DNA of 64,000 bases from Bacteroidota bacterium. GTDB taxonomy: Bacteria; Bacteroidota; Bacteroidia; UKL13-3. The stretch is from contig JAUXUD010000023.1 in the NCBI GenBank assembly GCA_030680835.1, positions 62,001 through 126,000 on the forward strand, written 5' to 3'. The position numbers and the translations under genes were made by a program. The notes beneath the pieces are model-generated. The model worked only from the letters and a program-made list of their open reading frames with translations, was not told the origin of the DNA and searched no databases. Positions 8,021-18,503 of the stretch are shown piece after piece. Position 1 is the stretch's first letter; the number at the start of each line of letters is the position of its first letter.

Positions 8021-9121
8021 TTGAGTCGTTCAGTTAATAAGTTCCCTGCTACGTTGCTTTTAGCCGATGGCACGGTATTTACCGGTACTTCAATCGGTAA
8101 AATTGGTTCTACAACAGGCGAAATCTGCTTTAATACAGGCATGACGGGCTACCAGGAAATTTTTACAGACCCCAGTTATACGGGTCAGATATTGGTTCAA
8201 ACCAATGTGCATATTGGCAATTATGGAATTGCCGAAACCGAAGAAGAATCCAAAAGCATTAAAATTGCAGGCCTTGTGTGTAAAAATTTCAATGTTCCAT
8301 ACTCACGCAAACAAGCCGACCAATCGGTTCAGGAATATTTTGCCTTAAACAACCTGGTGGGGATTGCAGATATTGATACCCGCGAAATTGTACGCCACGT
8401 GCGGAGCAAAGGCGCCATGAATGCAATTATTTCATCAGAGATTAAATCGATTGATGAGTTGAAAGCCGAACTGGCTAAAGTTCCTTTAATGGAAGGACTA
8501 GAGCTTGCATCAACGGTTTCCACCAACAAAACCTATTTTATGGGCAATGATGGCGCATCCAAGCGTGTTGCCGTGCTGGATCTGGGGGTTAAACAAAATA
8601 TATTAAGGTGTTTGCTTGAACGCGATACCTATCTGGCGGTTTTTAACTGTAAAACTTCATTTGAAGAAATGATGCAGTTTAAACCGGATGGATTTATGAT
8701 CAGCAATGGACCCGGAGACCCCGGCGTTATGCCATATGCTGTTGAAACCGTTACCAAAATTGTGAATGCAGGAGTTCCTTTGTTCGGAATTTGTCTGGGA
8801 CATCAGATGCTTGCTGAGTCGCAGGGTTTGCACACATTTAAAATGTTTAACGGGCACAGGGGATTGAACCATCCCGTTAAAAATATCATTACCGGACATT
8901 GTGAAATTACTTCACAGAATCATGGTTTTGGAGTGAGTCTGGAAGAAACCAACAATCACCCTACAGTAGAATTAACCCATATTAATTTAAATGATAACAC
9001 CGTAGAAGGAATTCGCCTGAAAGGCAAAAAGGCATTTTCGGTTCAATACCACCCCGAAGCTGCTCCGGGGCCTGAAGACAGCAGGTATTTGTTTGATGAT
9101 TTTATAACCATGATGAATTAA
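8021..9121 (+). CDS. carA: Carbamoyl-phosphate synthase, small (glutaminase) subunit
   Basis: 366 residues, normal length. With CarB it makes carbamoyl phosphate from glutamine, bicarbonate and ATP for pyrimidine and arginine synthesis; this subunit hydrolyses glutamine. The N-terminal CPSase small-chain domain (about 8-135) includes GEICFNTGMTGYQEI. The C-terminal class I glutamine amidotransferase domain (about 183-360) has nucleophile C258 (FGICLGHQM) and H344/E346 (QYHPEAAPG). The start is TTG at 8021: an in-frame stop lies at 8012 and no ATG occurs before residue 41. The predicted promoter ends 16 bp upstream. carB is not in the window. eno follows 60 bp downstream, a neighbourhood I recall from other Bacteroidota. 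Confidence 0.96.
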   Translation: MSRSVNKFPATLLLADGTVFTGTSIGKIGSTTGEICFNTGMTGYQEIFTDPSYTGQILVQTNVHIGNYGIAETEEESKSIKIAGLVCKNFNVPYSRKQADQSVQEYFALNNLVGIADIDTREIVRHVRSKGAMNAIISSEIKSIDELKAELAKVPLMEGLELASTVSTNKTYFMGNDGASKRVAVLDLGVKQNILRCLLERDTYLAVFNCKTSFEEMMQFKPDGFMISNGPGDPGVMPYAVETVTKIVNAGVPLFGICLGHQMLAESQGLHTFKMFNGHRGLNHPVKNIITGHCEITSQNHGFGVSLEETNNHPTVELTHINLNDNTVEGIRLKGKKAFSVQYHPEAAPGPEDSRYLFDDFITMMN

Positions 9122-10471
<1,350 letters not shown>

Positions 10472-10485
10472 AAATAAGTACGAAA

Positions 10486-10776
10486 ATGAACAGCAATATC
10501 ATAAAAACAATTCGTAACAAGTATTTTCTTGCCACCCTTGCTTTTGTGTTATTGCTGTTGTTAAACGACCGCAACAGTTTGTTTGACCAATATGAATACA
10601 GTAAAAACCTGAAAGAGGTGAAGGAAAAACACCGTTACTATCAACAGGAAATTACCAAAGTCAGAAACCAACAAAAAGAGCTTTTTGGTTCAGCCAAAAA
10701 CCTTGAAAAATTTGCCCGTGAAAAATACCTAATGAAACGAGATAATGAGGATATTTTTGTAATGGTGGAAGAGTAA
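10486..10776 (+). CDS. Septum formation initiator protein (FtsB/DivIC-like)
   Basis: 96 residues. A short cytoplasmic tail, one membrane helix (about 14-30, FLATLAFVLLLLL) and a periplasmic coiled coil (about 38-75, KEVKEKHRYYQQEITKVRNQ) are followed by the family's closing stretch LEKFAREKYLMKRDNEDIFV. Members join FtsL/FtsQ-type partners at the division septum. It starts 14 bp after eno and so is likely translated from the eno transcript. The family assignment is firm; FtsB and DivIC cannot be told apart by sequence here. Confidence 0.9.
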   Translation: MNSNIIKTIRNKYFLATLAFVLLLLLNDRNSLFDQYEYSKNLKEVKEKHRYYQQEITKVRNQQKELFGSAKNLEKFAREKYLMKRDNEDIFVMVEE

Positions 10777-10816
10777 TTGTAAATTTAAATCCCCGGTTTT
10801 AAACAAAACTCAAATT

Positions 10817-10847
10817 TTTGTGTTTAATGTAAAAATTTGTATCTTAG
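10817..10847 (+). promoter_or_regulatory. Predicted promoter of the pirin-like gene
   Basis: TTTG (10817-10820), 19 bp, then TATCTTAG (10840-10847) differ from TANNTTTG at one base. The start site would fall near 10853. A purine-rich AGGAGGGG lies 4 bp before the ATG at 10879, unusual in a phylum that mostly lacks strong Shine-Dalgarno sites, and it favours that ATG over an upstream in-frame TTG. Confidence 0.45.
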
Positions 10848-10878
10848 TTTTATTGATAATAAACTAATAGGAGGGGTT

Positions 10879-12030
10879 ATGGATAAAAAATCAGAAAGAA
10901 GAAGTTTCCTGGGTAAATTGGGTTTGGGCATCGTCGCACTCATGGCCAAGCCTTTTGTAAGTAAGGCCGAAACAATCCAAAGTGAATTAATGGAACTCAA
11001 TAAAATAAACGAATCCAGGCAAAGCATCCTTAAAATAAAGCCCATGGGCTTTCAATGGGAAACAGCCGATCCTTTTTTATTTTGTGTGCATCATGAAGAT
11101 AAATTCCCCAGGGGAAATGACGAAATGGGTCCTGCAGTTTCGCTTGCAGGCAGGCAACTGGGCGATGATTTTATAACCAAAGATGGATTCAGGATGTATC
11201 ATGGCAAAAGGGTTCCGGGTTTTCCCGGGCATCCGCACAGGGGATTTGAAACCATAACTGTTGTGCGCGAAGGCCTGGTTGACCATGCCGATTCATTGGG
11301 TGCTGCAGGCCGTTATGGAAATGGCGATGTACAATGGATGACAGCGGGTGGGGGCGTGCAGCATTCGGAAATGTTCCCTTTGCTGCATAAAGACAAGGAA
11401 AACCCGATGGAACTGTTTCAGATTTGGCTCAACCTGCCTAAAAGAAATAAAATGGTTGCGGCCCATTTTAAAATGTTATGGGCTGAAACCATACCCAAAT
11501 ACAAGTATAAAGATAAAGCAGGTAAGAGCACTGAAGTAGAAGTAATGGCGGGCAAAATCGGCAAGTATCAGGCACCCGCTCCACCACCTGATTCATGGGC
11601 ATCAGACCCCGGCAACGAAGTGGCTGTTTGGAATATAAAAATTCAGCCAGGCGGAAGTTGGGAAATTCCTAAAGCTTCGACCGGTATTAACCGGACTTTA
11701 TACTTTTATTTAGGAGAAAATATAACTATCGAAGGGCAGTCAATTCCAAAATACCACGCCGTTGAAGTGAGACCAGAAAATGAACTGAGTATTAAAAACG
11801 GTAACACTGAAGCCCGCATTTTATTATTGCAAGGCAGGCCCATTAATGAACCCGTAATTCAATATGGTCCGTTTGTAATGAACACTAAAGAAGAAATTAA
11901 CCAGGCATTTGAAGATTACCACAACACCCAGTTTGGTGGATGGCCCTGGCCTAAAACAGCCCAGGTACATCCGAGGGAAAAAGGAAGATTTGCCAAACAT
12001 GCCGATGGAAAAATTGAAGAGAAAGGCTAA
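10879..12030 (+). CDS. Pirin-family cupin protein with Tat-like leader
   Basis: 383 residues. The leader reads KKSERRSFLGKLGLGIVALM, which resembles a Tat signal (RR followed by a hydrophobic stretch), so the protein may be exported folded. The pirin N-terminal cupin follows, with metal-ligand motifs HPHRGFET and, about 35 residues later, GGGVQHSEM (H-x-H and H-x-E pattern). The C-terminal cupin domain runs from about 270 to 350. Pirins bind iron, and some degrade quercetin; the substrate here is unknown. The length exceeds typical cytosolic pirins because of the leader and a C-terminal extension rich in W, P and K. The gene stands alone with its own predicted promoter and converges on the VOC gene 9 bp downstream. 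Confidence 0.88.
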   Translation: MDKKSERRSFLGKLGLGIVALMAKPFVSKAETIQSELMELNKINESRQSILKIKPMGFQWETADPFLFCVHHEDKFPRGNDEMGPAVSLAGRQLGDDFITKDGFRMYHGKRVPGFPGHPHRGFETITVVREGLVDHADSLGAAGRYGNGDVQWMTAGGGVQHSEMFPLLHKDKENPMELFQIWLNLPKRNKMVAAHFKMLWAETIPKYKYKDKAGKSTEVEVMAGKIGKYQAPAPPPDSWASDPGNEVAVWNIKIQPGGSWEIPKASTGINRTLYFYLGENITIEGQSIPKYHAVEVRPENELSIKNGNTEARILLLQGRPINEPVIQYGPFVMNTKEEINQAFEDYHNTQFGGWPWPKTAQVHPREKGRFAKHADGKIEEKG

Positions 12031-12039
12031 GCCTTGTTT

Positions 12040-12477
12040 TTATTTCTCAACACAGTTAAACATCCACTGAACTCCAAATTTATCGGTGCAGCTGCCAAAA
12101 TAAGCGCCCCAAAACATATCCTGAAGCTCCATGGTTATCTTACCGCCTGCTGACAATGCATCAAACAATTTTTTGGTTTCTGCTTTGGTATCGGGTTCAA
12201 GATTAATATGAACATTATTACCAAAATTAACCGTAAAACCCATTGATTCCGGTGCATCGGTTGCCATAATCACATGGCCGCCAACAATAGGTAATTCAAT
12301 ATGCATGACTAATTTTTTATCTGCTTCAGGAAGAGGAGGGGCACCTTCCGCAGCGGGTATATCACTGAAACGTGCAATACCGCCTGCGCCAAAATCTCCA
12401 CCGAATACAGATTTGTAAAAATTAAATGCTTCCTCCGTACAACGGGGAAAATTCAGGTAAGTACTTGTTCTTGCCAT
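12040..12477 (-). CDS. VOC-superfamily (PhnB/glyoxalase-like) protein
   Basis: 145 residues. The sequence follows the PhnB-like pattern: YLNFPRCTEEAFNFYKSVFG at the N-terminus, GHVIMATDAPE in the middle, FDALSAGGKITMELQDMFWG, then FGSCTDKFGVQWMFNC at the end. These are two beta-alpha-beta-beta-beta units of the vicinal oxygen chelate fold. Members are small metal-binding or resistance proteins, and no substrate can be named. It converges with the pirin-like gene and is followed downstream on its own strand by nothing within 9 bp. The NADH dehydrogenase gene lies 44 bp upstream on the same strand. Confidence 0.85.
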   Translation of the reverse strand: MARTSTYLNFPRCTEEAFNFYKSVFGGDFGAGGIARFSDIPAAEGAPPLPEADKKLVMHIELPIVGGHVIMATDAPESMGFTVNFGNNVHINLEPDTKAETKKLFDALSAGGKITMELQDMFWGAYFGSCTDKFGVQWMFNCVEK

Positions 12478-12521
12478 AGTTGATTTTTTATAAGTACAAG
12501 TATAATTTATAAATTAATATT

Positions 12522-13793
12522 TCAGGTATTCTTGTTTGTAAAATTTTTATGGCTTGAAAGGATCAATCGCAATGAAGAATTTTTTGTGATATACGTCCAG
12601 GCCCAGTTGATGAAAATGATCAGTTTATTTTTAACACTCAATATGAGCATCAAATGTAAAAACATCCAAACAATCCACGCAAAATACCCTTTGAAATGAA
12701 TGAAAGGAAGGTCTACAACAGCCTTATTGGTGCCTATGGTTGCCATCGATCCTTTATCTTTATACTCAAACTCAATCTGTGGTTTGTTATTGATTATTGA
12801 TTTTAGATTCTTTGCAAGCAGCCTGGCCTGATTGATGGCTACATTTGCCACTTGCGGATGACCTTTTGGATATTCAGGAGTTTCCATATACGCAATATCA
12901 CCCACTGCAAAAATATTTTCAGTTTCAAATACTTTATTCATTCGGGATACTTTGATTCTGTTTCCTACAGTTATTATTTCGGGAGGGAAGCCTCCGATTT
13001 TGTTTCCTATAACTCCTGCACTCCATATAACCGTTCGGGTATTAATCAATTCTCCTGTGTTCAGGGTTAATATCTTTCCGTTATAATCTTTTACAAAAGT
13101 TTCGCAATAAATAGTTACACCCATTTGTTCCAAATATTTTTTAGAAGCTTCCTGAGCCATTTTGCTCATGTTACTGAGGGTATGTTTACTTCCTTCGATC
13201 AGTATAATTCTGAATTTTGAAAAATCAATTCCCTGATAATCCTTTGGCAATACATGGTTTTTTATTTCGGCAAATGCGCCCGATAATTCAACACCGGTTG
13301 GGCCCGCACCCACAATAACAAGATTCAACAAGCCTTCTTTTTCTGTATCATTTGCCGAAATAATTTTTTCAAAAGTTTCAAGAATATGGTTTCGTATGGT
13401 TATAGCGTCGTAGGTTGATTTTAAGGTAAACGAATGCTTTGCAATTTCAGCATTGTTATAAAAATTGGTTTCACATCCAATGGCAATTACTAAATAATCA
13501 TAATTAAATTCACCTATCGTGGTGCTTATTTTATTCAGTTCCCTTTCAACATTTAACACCTCAGCCATTCTGATCTGAACATTTGGGTTATTTTTAAAGA
13601 TATACCTGAAAGGAAACGAAATACTGGAAGGCTCAATCTGAGAAGTGGCAACCTGATAAAACAAAGGCTGAAACTGATGGTGGTTTATTTTGTCGATAAG
13701 CAGTATATCAAAAAGTTTTTTGTCCAAATGCCTGGCCAGTTGTATACCTGCAAACCCACCTCCGATGATGATTATTTTTTTTCGTTGAAGCAT
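12522..13793 (-). CDS. Type II NADH dehydrogenase (NDH-2), FAD-dependent
   Basis: 423 residues from the ATG at 13793 (MLQRKKIIIIGGGFAG). An in-frame start at 13952 would overlap the upstream DUF4256 gene by 104 bp and add an unrelated leader, so it was rejected. The FAD-binding Rossmann motif GGGFAG is at the N-terminus. The NADH-binding motif VIVGAGPTGVELSGAFAEI lies near 165-185, and the FAD-contact phrase ENIFAVGDIAYME near 295. The C-terminus has hydrophobic helices (YFAWIVWMFLHLMLIL) that anchor it to the inner face of the membrane. NDH-2 passes electrons from NADH to quinone without pumping protons. The neighbours give no pathway link. Confidence 0.93.
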   Translation of the reverse strand: MLQRKKIIIIGGGFAGIQLARHLDKKLFDILLIDKINHHQFQPLFYQVATSQIEPSSISFPFRYIFKNNPNVQIRMAEVLNVERELNKISTTIGEFNYDYLVIAIGCETNFYNNAEIAKHSFTLKSTYDAITIRNHILETFEKIISANDTEKEGLLNLVIVGAGPTGVELSGAFAEIKNHVLPKDYQGIDFSKFRIILIEGSKHTLSNMSKMAQEASKKYLEQMGVTIYCETFVKDYNGKILTLNTGELINTRTVIWSAGVIGNKIGGFPPEIITVGNRIKVSRMNKVFETENIFAVGDIAYMETPEYPKGHPQVANVAINQARLLAKNLKSIINNKPQIEFEYKDKGSMATIGTNKAVVDLPFIHFKGYFAWIVWMFLHLMLILSVKNKLIIFINWAWTYITKNSSLRLILSSHKNFTNKNT

Positions 13794-13848
13794 TTTTCTG
13801 AAAGTATCATTGCAAATTAAAGCGGATATAAAAAATTTCTTGTGCAGC

Positions 13849-14406
13849 TTATACCCTAAGCGAGCCGCGGAACCCTCTTCCGGCATAGTATGATTCGGCA
13901 CCGTTGTGATACACAAAGACAGTGCCGAAACGGAAATCCGCAAAAATAGCACCGCCCAATTTTCTGATGGCAGCAGGGGTTTTTATCCAGCTCGAAGTTT
14001 TCGAATCGAATGTGCCCAATTTTTGCAACTCACGGTATTGTTCTTCTGTTAAAAGTTCAATACCCATGTCGGCTGCCATTTCAATAGCGCTGTTTTGGGG
14101 CTTATGTTCTTTCCTTGCCTCCAGTGCTTCATGGTCGTAACAAATGCTTCTGCGGCCTTTAGGACTTTCTGCTGAGCAGTCATAAAAAATGAATTCACCT
14201 GTCTTATTATCTAAAGCAACAACATCGGGTTCCCCGCCGCTTATTTCCATTTCATTAAGCGACCATAGTTTTTCATTATTTGCCTCCAGCTTTGCCCGTA
14301 TTTTAGCCCATTCCAAACCTTTATGCCGATTCATGTTTTTCTCAAAACGAGCTTTCAGTATTTTGAGCAGCTCCTCACTTGGTTTTGGTGATAATTCCTT
14401 TTTCAT
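13849..14406 (-). CDS. DUF4256-domain protein
   Basis: 185 residues, cytosolic, without signal peptide or membrane segments. The sequence carries the conserved phrases of this uncharacterised family: EISGGEPDVV, FYDCSAESPKGRRSICYD, EMAADMGIELLTEEQYR and the ending YYAGRGFRG. Acidic and aromatic residues are conserved around the central block, but no catalytic residue is established. It lies 55 bp upstream of the NADH dehydrogenase gene on the same strand and could share its transcript. Its function is unknown. Confidence 0.88.
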   Translation of the reverse strand: MKKELSPKPSEELLKILKARFEKNMNRHKGLEWAKIRAKLEANNEKLWSLNEMEISGGEPDVVALDNKTGEFIFYDCSAESPKGRRSICYDHEALEARKEHKPQNSAIEMAADMGIELLTEEQYRELQKLGTFDSKTSSWIKTPAAIRKLGGAIFADFRFGTVFVYHNGAESYYAGRGFRGSLRV

Positions 14407-14496
14407 ACGATTAATTAATTTATGTATTCAATTATTAACTAGTTCAAACTATTTTACAATTATCTAATTTGATTAATAGGGAAGAGTATAAATTTT

Positions 14497-15690
14497 CTAG
14501 TATTCGCGTTTCAGTTCTCTTGCCAAGCCCCCAAATCCAATCGTTATATAATGCATATTACCAGAAATCCCATTATATTTTTTATCAAATCCGGGTATGT
14601 TGTAGGCATATCTTACTCTTATAAAACCATAACTGGATTTAGGACGGTAAGAAGGTGTTTTTTGTCCAAATTTTACATCAAAATTAACACCAATCATATA
14701 CGTTGTTGTAAACTCCAACGACACTTCTTTTAATTCTGGCGTTTTCTCCGTATCTTTTGATGGTGGACTAATACACATGGCACCAATACCGGCAAAAGGC
14801 GAAATCTTCACCCTGTTATTATTTAATGTTACGTAACCAATAGACGCTTCTGGCAAATACACCATTGATTTTGAACCTTTTCCCCATATTCCTAATGAAT
14901 AATAAATATCCTTTTTTGTCTTGTTGAATCCTATATAATCACGTAAATACAATTCAAATTTTTTATAACATATATCAAATGCTACTCCAAACGGTACATT
15001 ATTTGTGTAATTATCGCTTAATATACCTGTATAAAAGCTATACCCACTAAAAAACTCAAAAGCCATTCCCCAATCCTTATGAACAAGTTTATATCTGATA
15101 TGTTTTTTAGTGAAATCCTTATATTCACCCGTAGAATATTCTTCAAGGTATTTATCAGCCTTACTATTTAAGGTATCCTGTGAGAATTCACTTTTTTGCA
15201 TATCGGAGGTAAGATACTCAAAATTTAAAAGGAGAAATTTTTTTGATTCAGCATTAATATCTGCTATTTGTATTTGGTTCATTATTTTTGCCGCGTTTTC
15301 TTGTGATTTTATTTTTAACCTCTCATACAGCTTGTCGTCTGGTGGCTTTATGCGTTCATTATAGCTCGCAACTTTAATAGAATCAAATGCTTTAATATTA
15401 TTTGCTAATTCTTCATATTCATTAGTCCAATACAATATAAACCAATATTCAACAGGGTAAAATGCAAAGTAGTTTTTATCATCTCCCTTTTTTATTAAGT
15501 AATTTTTGATCTCCTTCACTTTATTAATGTCATTTTCTATAAATCTATCCAACAATAAATTTCTTCCTTTGGAAATAATGGTTGATTTAGAATCCTCATA
15601 GTTTAAAATTTGCTTCTCTAAACTATCAACCTGACTATAGATAGAAGTCGTCACAAGAATCAAAATTATTGAAATCGTTAACCTTGTCAT
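14497..15690 (-). CDS. Secreted protein with helical N-terminus and outer-membrane barrel-like C-terminus, function unknown
   Basis: 397 residues. Residues 1-19 form a signal peptide (ISIILILVTTSIYSQ). Residues about 20-200 are charged, helical and lysine-rich with no recognised family. Residues about 205-397 alternate aromatic and polar residues in strands (MAFEFFSGYSFYTG, YGFIRVRYAYNIPGF, MHYITIGFGGLARE) and end near an aromatic residue, as outer-membrane beta-barrels do. It is flanked by AT-rich gaps and probably forms its own transcription unit. I do not recognise a named family. Confidence 0.75.
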   Translation of the reverse strand: MTRLTISIILILVTTSIYSQVDSLEKQILNYEDSKSTIISKGRNLLLDRFIENDINKVKEIKNYLIKKGDDKNYFAFYPVEYWFILYWTNEYEELANNIKAFDSIKVASYNERIKPPDDKLYERLKIKSQENAAKIMNQIQIADINAESKKFLLLNFEYLTSDMQKSEFSQDTLNSKADKYLEEYSTGEYKDFTKKHIRYKLVHKDWGMAFEFFSGYSFYTGILSDNYTNNVPFGVAFDICYKKFELYLRDYIGFNKTKKDIYYSLGIWGKGSKSMVYLPEASIGYVTLNNNRVKISPFAGIGAMCISPPSKDTEKTPELKEVSLEFTTTYMIGVNFDVKFGQKTPSYRPKSSYGFIRVRYAYNIPGFDKKYNGISGNMHYITIGFGGLARELKREY

Positions 15691-16012
15691 TTTATCTTTA
15701 ATTAATCATTAGTTTATGCTTGTTATTATTTTTCAAAATTCGACACCGGTCTTATTACAATAAGTTGTTGTGGATATTATTCAGTAAATCTATCTCCCGA
15801 AACTACAAAACGAAAATATATTATTTACCGGGAACTACAAAAGACCAAATTAATTCTATGCAATGTTAATGGCTGCCGGTAGTTGAAGTGAAGGTCTAAA
15901 TAATCACTTGATTCTCTATAATAACGATATGCTTTTTCAAGAATTATCGCATGGGCTTATTTTAAAATAAGTTTTAAAATTGTCGACTATTGAACAATTA
16001 AAAAAAAATCGC
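15691..16012. other. 322-bp AT-rich gap without a gene
   Basis: No frame with coding character is seen on either strand. A perfect 16-bp palindrome CTTATTTTAAAATAAG lies at 15956-15971, about 40 bp after the end of copA on the minus strand. It lacks a GC-rich stem and a clean T-run, so calling it the copA terminator would be a guess. Confidence 0.5.
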
Positions 16013-18430
16013 CTACACTTTCTTCCACTTTAGCCGCAGACTGTTACCTACCACACTCACACTGCTGAGCGCCATAGCAGCGCCTGCAATCATGGGATTA
16101 AGCAGGAATCCTGTGAAAGGATATAATATACCGGCTGCAATTGGAATGCCTGTGATGTTGTAAATGAATGCCCAAAATAAATTCTGACGAATGGTGGCAA
16201 CGGTTTGTTTGGAAAGCATAATCGCTTTTGGAATTTTATTCAGGTCGGATGAGATAATAGTCATTTTTGCAACGTCCATAGCTATATCACTTCCTTTGCC
16301 CATGGCAATGCTAACATCAGCCTGCGCCAATGCAGCGCTGTCATTAATGCCATCACCCACCATGGCAACAATTTTTCCCTTGGCCTGTATGTTTTTAATA
16401 AAATCTGATTTTTGTTGCGGCAACATTTCTGCTTTATAATGTTTGATGCCTGTTTGTTCAGAGATCGCTTTGGCGGTAGCTTCGTTATCACCGGTTAGCA
16501 TATATACTTCTATGCCCATTTGATGCAGATCCTGGATAGCTTCCCGTGAAGTAGTTTTTATTTTGTCGGATATGGTTATTGCTGCCAATGCATGAACAGG
16601 GTTTGCAAACCATACAACTGTTTTTGAAGCTTCATGCCATAACTTGGCTTGCTCCGATAGTTGTTCTGAAATCTGTATGTTATTTTCAATTAACAATTTT
16701 TTGTTTCCAACAACATACATTTGTCCTGATATAATGGCTTTTACACCCTTTCCGGTAATACTTTCAAAGTCTGAAACGTTTATGGGAGTCAGGTTATTAA
16801 AATGCCTGACCACCGCTTCTGCTAAGGGATGCTCAGATTGTTTTTCAATACTGAATAAAATTTGTTTATCCGAATCATCATTATTAAACCAGACAATTTC
16901 ACTCACCATGGGTTTGCCTTCAGTGATTGTTCCTGTTTTATCCAGAACCATTGCGTTAATGCTTTTTGTTAATTCCAAACTCTCAGCATCCTTGATGAGA
17001 ATTCCGTTTTCGGCACCTTTGCCAACTCCTACCATAATTGCGGTAGGTGTTGCCAAACCAAGTACACAGGGGCAGGCAATTACCAATACAGTAACCATTG
17101 CCATTAATCCTTGTGTAAAACCGTTTTCAGTACCCATTAACCACCACGCTGCAAATGAAAGGATGGCAATAACAATAACTATGGGCACAAAAATCCCAGC
17201 AATTTTATCAACCATTTTTTGAACGGGAGCTTTGCTGCCTTGTGCATCCTGAACCATACTAATAATCTGTGCAAGCATGGTTTCACTTCCCACCCGTTCG
17301 GCACGAAACCTAAAACTGCCTTTTTGGTTGATTGTACCTGCAAATACTTTTTCGGCTTCTCTTTTCAAAACTGGAACGGATTCTCCGCTCAACATGCTTT
17401 CATCTACATAAGAATTACCATCTGTTACCACTCCATCCACAGCTATTTTCTCGCCGGGTTTCACCCGTATAATATCACCTGCATTTATTCTTTCAACCGG
17501 AATTTCCTTTTCGTGGCCGCAATTTTGAATTACCCTTACCGTTTTAGGCTGCAAACCCATTAGTTTTTTTATAGCAGAAGCAGTATTGCCTTTTGCTTTT
17601 TCTTCCAACAGTTTTCCCAATAAAATGAATGCAATAACTACGGATGCCGCTTCAAAATATACATGACCGTGCAAACCCCGTTCATGCCAAAAGTGTGGAA
17701 ACAACGTATTAAATACACTGAACAGATAGGCAACACCTGTACTTAATGAAACAAGTGTATCCATATTGGCAGAACGATGGGTAGCCTGTTTCCATCCGTT
17801 AATAAAAAAATCTTTACCGAACCATAGAATAACAGGAGTGGATAACAACCACATGATTTCATTGGCATAAGATATTTCCATAAAAAACATTCCAATGATG
17901 ACTACGGGAATAGCAAGAATTGAAGCCCATACAGTGTTTCTTTGCAGTTCCCTGTATTTTTTATCATGAATGGCTTCAAGGGTTTCTGATTCTTTTGAAT
18001 CGTTTTCTATCACCAAGTCATATCCAATAGATTGAACCGCTTCACGCAGGTTTTTTGCCTGAATGAGATTTGGCAGATATTCTATGGTTACTGTTGCTGC
18101 TGCAAAATTTACAGAAGCATTCAGCACCCCGTTTTGTGCATTAATAATGCTTTCAACGCTTAGGGCACAAGAAGCACAGGTCATTTGTAATACAGGGAAT
18201 ATTTTCTTTATTGTGGGAACTCCATAACCTAAATCACGAATGGTTTTTACGGCCAGTGGAATTATTTTGGCGTTTTCCGGGGGGATAGTTACCCTTCGGT
18301 TATTGAGTTCTACTTTATACGAAGAAATTGCGTTCAATTGTTTTAGTCCATTGTCCACAATGCGTGCGCAATGTTCGCTCTCAACTCCTTCCAATGGAAT
18401 ATAAAATGGTGGTTTTATTTCTGCTGCCAT
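16013..18430 (-). CDS. copA: Copper-type P1B ATPase exporter
   Basis: 805 residues from the ATG at 18430; an in-frame ATG 45 bp upstream adds an unrelated leader. Two ferredoxin-like metal-binding modules lie at the N-terminus. The first (about 9-72) has lost its CxxC and keeps only H20-C21. The second (about 76-142) has the intact MTCASC motif (C85, C88). The core has the TGE-like loop LSGESVPV, the membrane CPC (453-455), DKTGT with phospho-Asp D497, the HP motif (QSEHPLAEA) and GDGIND. CPC with CxxC marks a Cu(I)/Ag(I) exporter. The AraC regulator gene with a CxxC N-terminus lies 73 bp upstream on the same strand and is the likely controller. Confidence 0.94.
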   Translation of the reverse strand: MAAEIKPPFYIPLEGVESEHCARIVDNGLKQLNAISSYKVELNNRRVTIPPENAKIIPLAVKTIRDLGYGVPTIKKIFPVLQMTCASCALSVESIINAQNGVLNASVNFAAATVTIEYLPNLIQAKNLREAVQSIGYDLVIENDSKESETLEAIHDKKYRELQRNTVWASILAIPVVIIGMFFMEISYANEIMWLLSTPVILWFGKDFFINGWKQATHRSANMDTLVSLSTGVAYLFSVFNTLFPHFWHERGLHGHVYFEAASVVIAFILLGKLLEEKAKGNTASAIKKLMGLQPKTVRVIQNCGHEKEIPVERINAGDIIRVKPGEKIAVDGVVTDGNSYVDESMLSGESVPVLKREAEKVFAGTINQKGSFRFRAERVGSETMLAQIISMVQDAQGSKAPVQKMVDKIAGIFVPIVIVIAILSFAAWWLMGTENGFTQGLMAMVTVLVIACPCVLGLATPTAIMVGVGKGAENGILIKDAESLELTKSINAMVLDKTGTITEGKPMVSEIVWFNNDDSDKQILFSIEKQSEHPLAEAVVRHFNNLTPINVSDFESITGKGVKAIISGQMYVVGNKKLLIENNIQISEQLSEQAKLWHEASKTVVWFANPVHALAAITISDKIKTTSREAIQDLHQMGIEVYMLTGDNEATAKAISEQTGIKHYKAEMLPQQKSDFIKNIQAKGKIVAMVGDGINDSAALAQADVSIAMGKGSDIAMDVAKMTIISSDLNKIPKAIMLSKQTVATIRQNLFWAFIYNITGIPIAAGILYPFTGFLLNPMIAGAAMALSSVSVVGNSLRLKWKKV

Positions 18431-18503
18431 AATTTTAATTTTAATTACGGCACAAAATTGACGGTAGCAGAACACAAAAACGTTATACTATTTTCCGAAA
18501 GCG

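Noticed and set aside
7840-8037. Small plus-strand frame before carA
   Set aside because: It runs through the heptamer repeat and the carA promoter and overlaps the carA start; coding character is absent.
13794-13952. Longer N-terminus for the NADH dehydrogenase
   Set aside because: It would overlap the DUF4256 gene and add 53 residues before the FAD motif, unlike relatives.
15956-15971. Terminator of the copA operon
   Set aside because: The palindrome is wholly A/T except at its ends and is not followed by a clear T-run on the copA strand.
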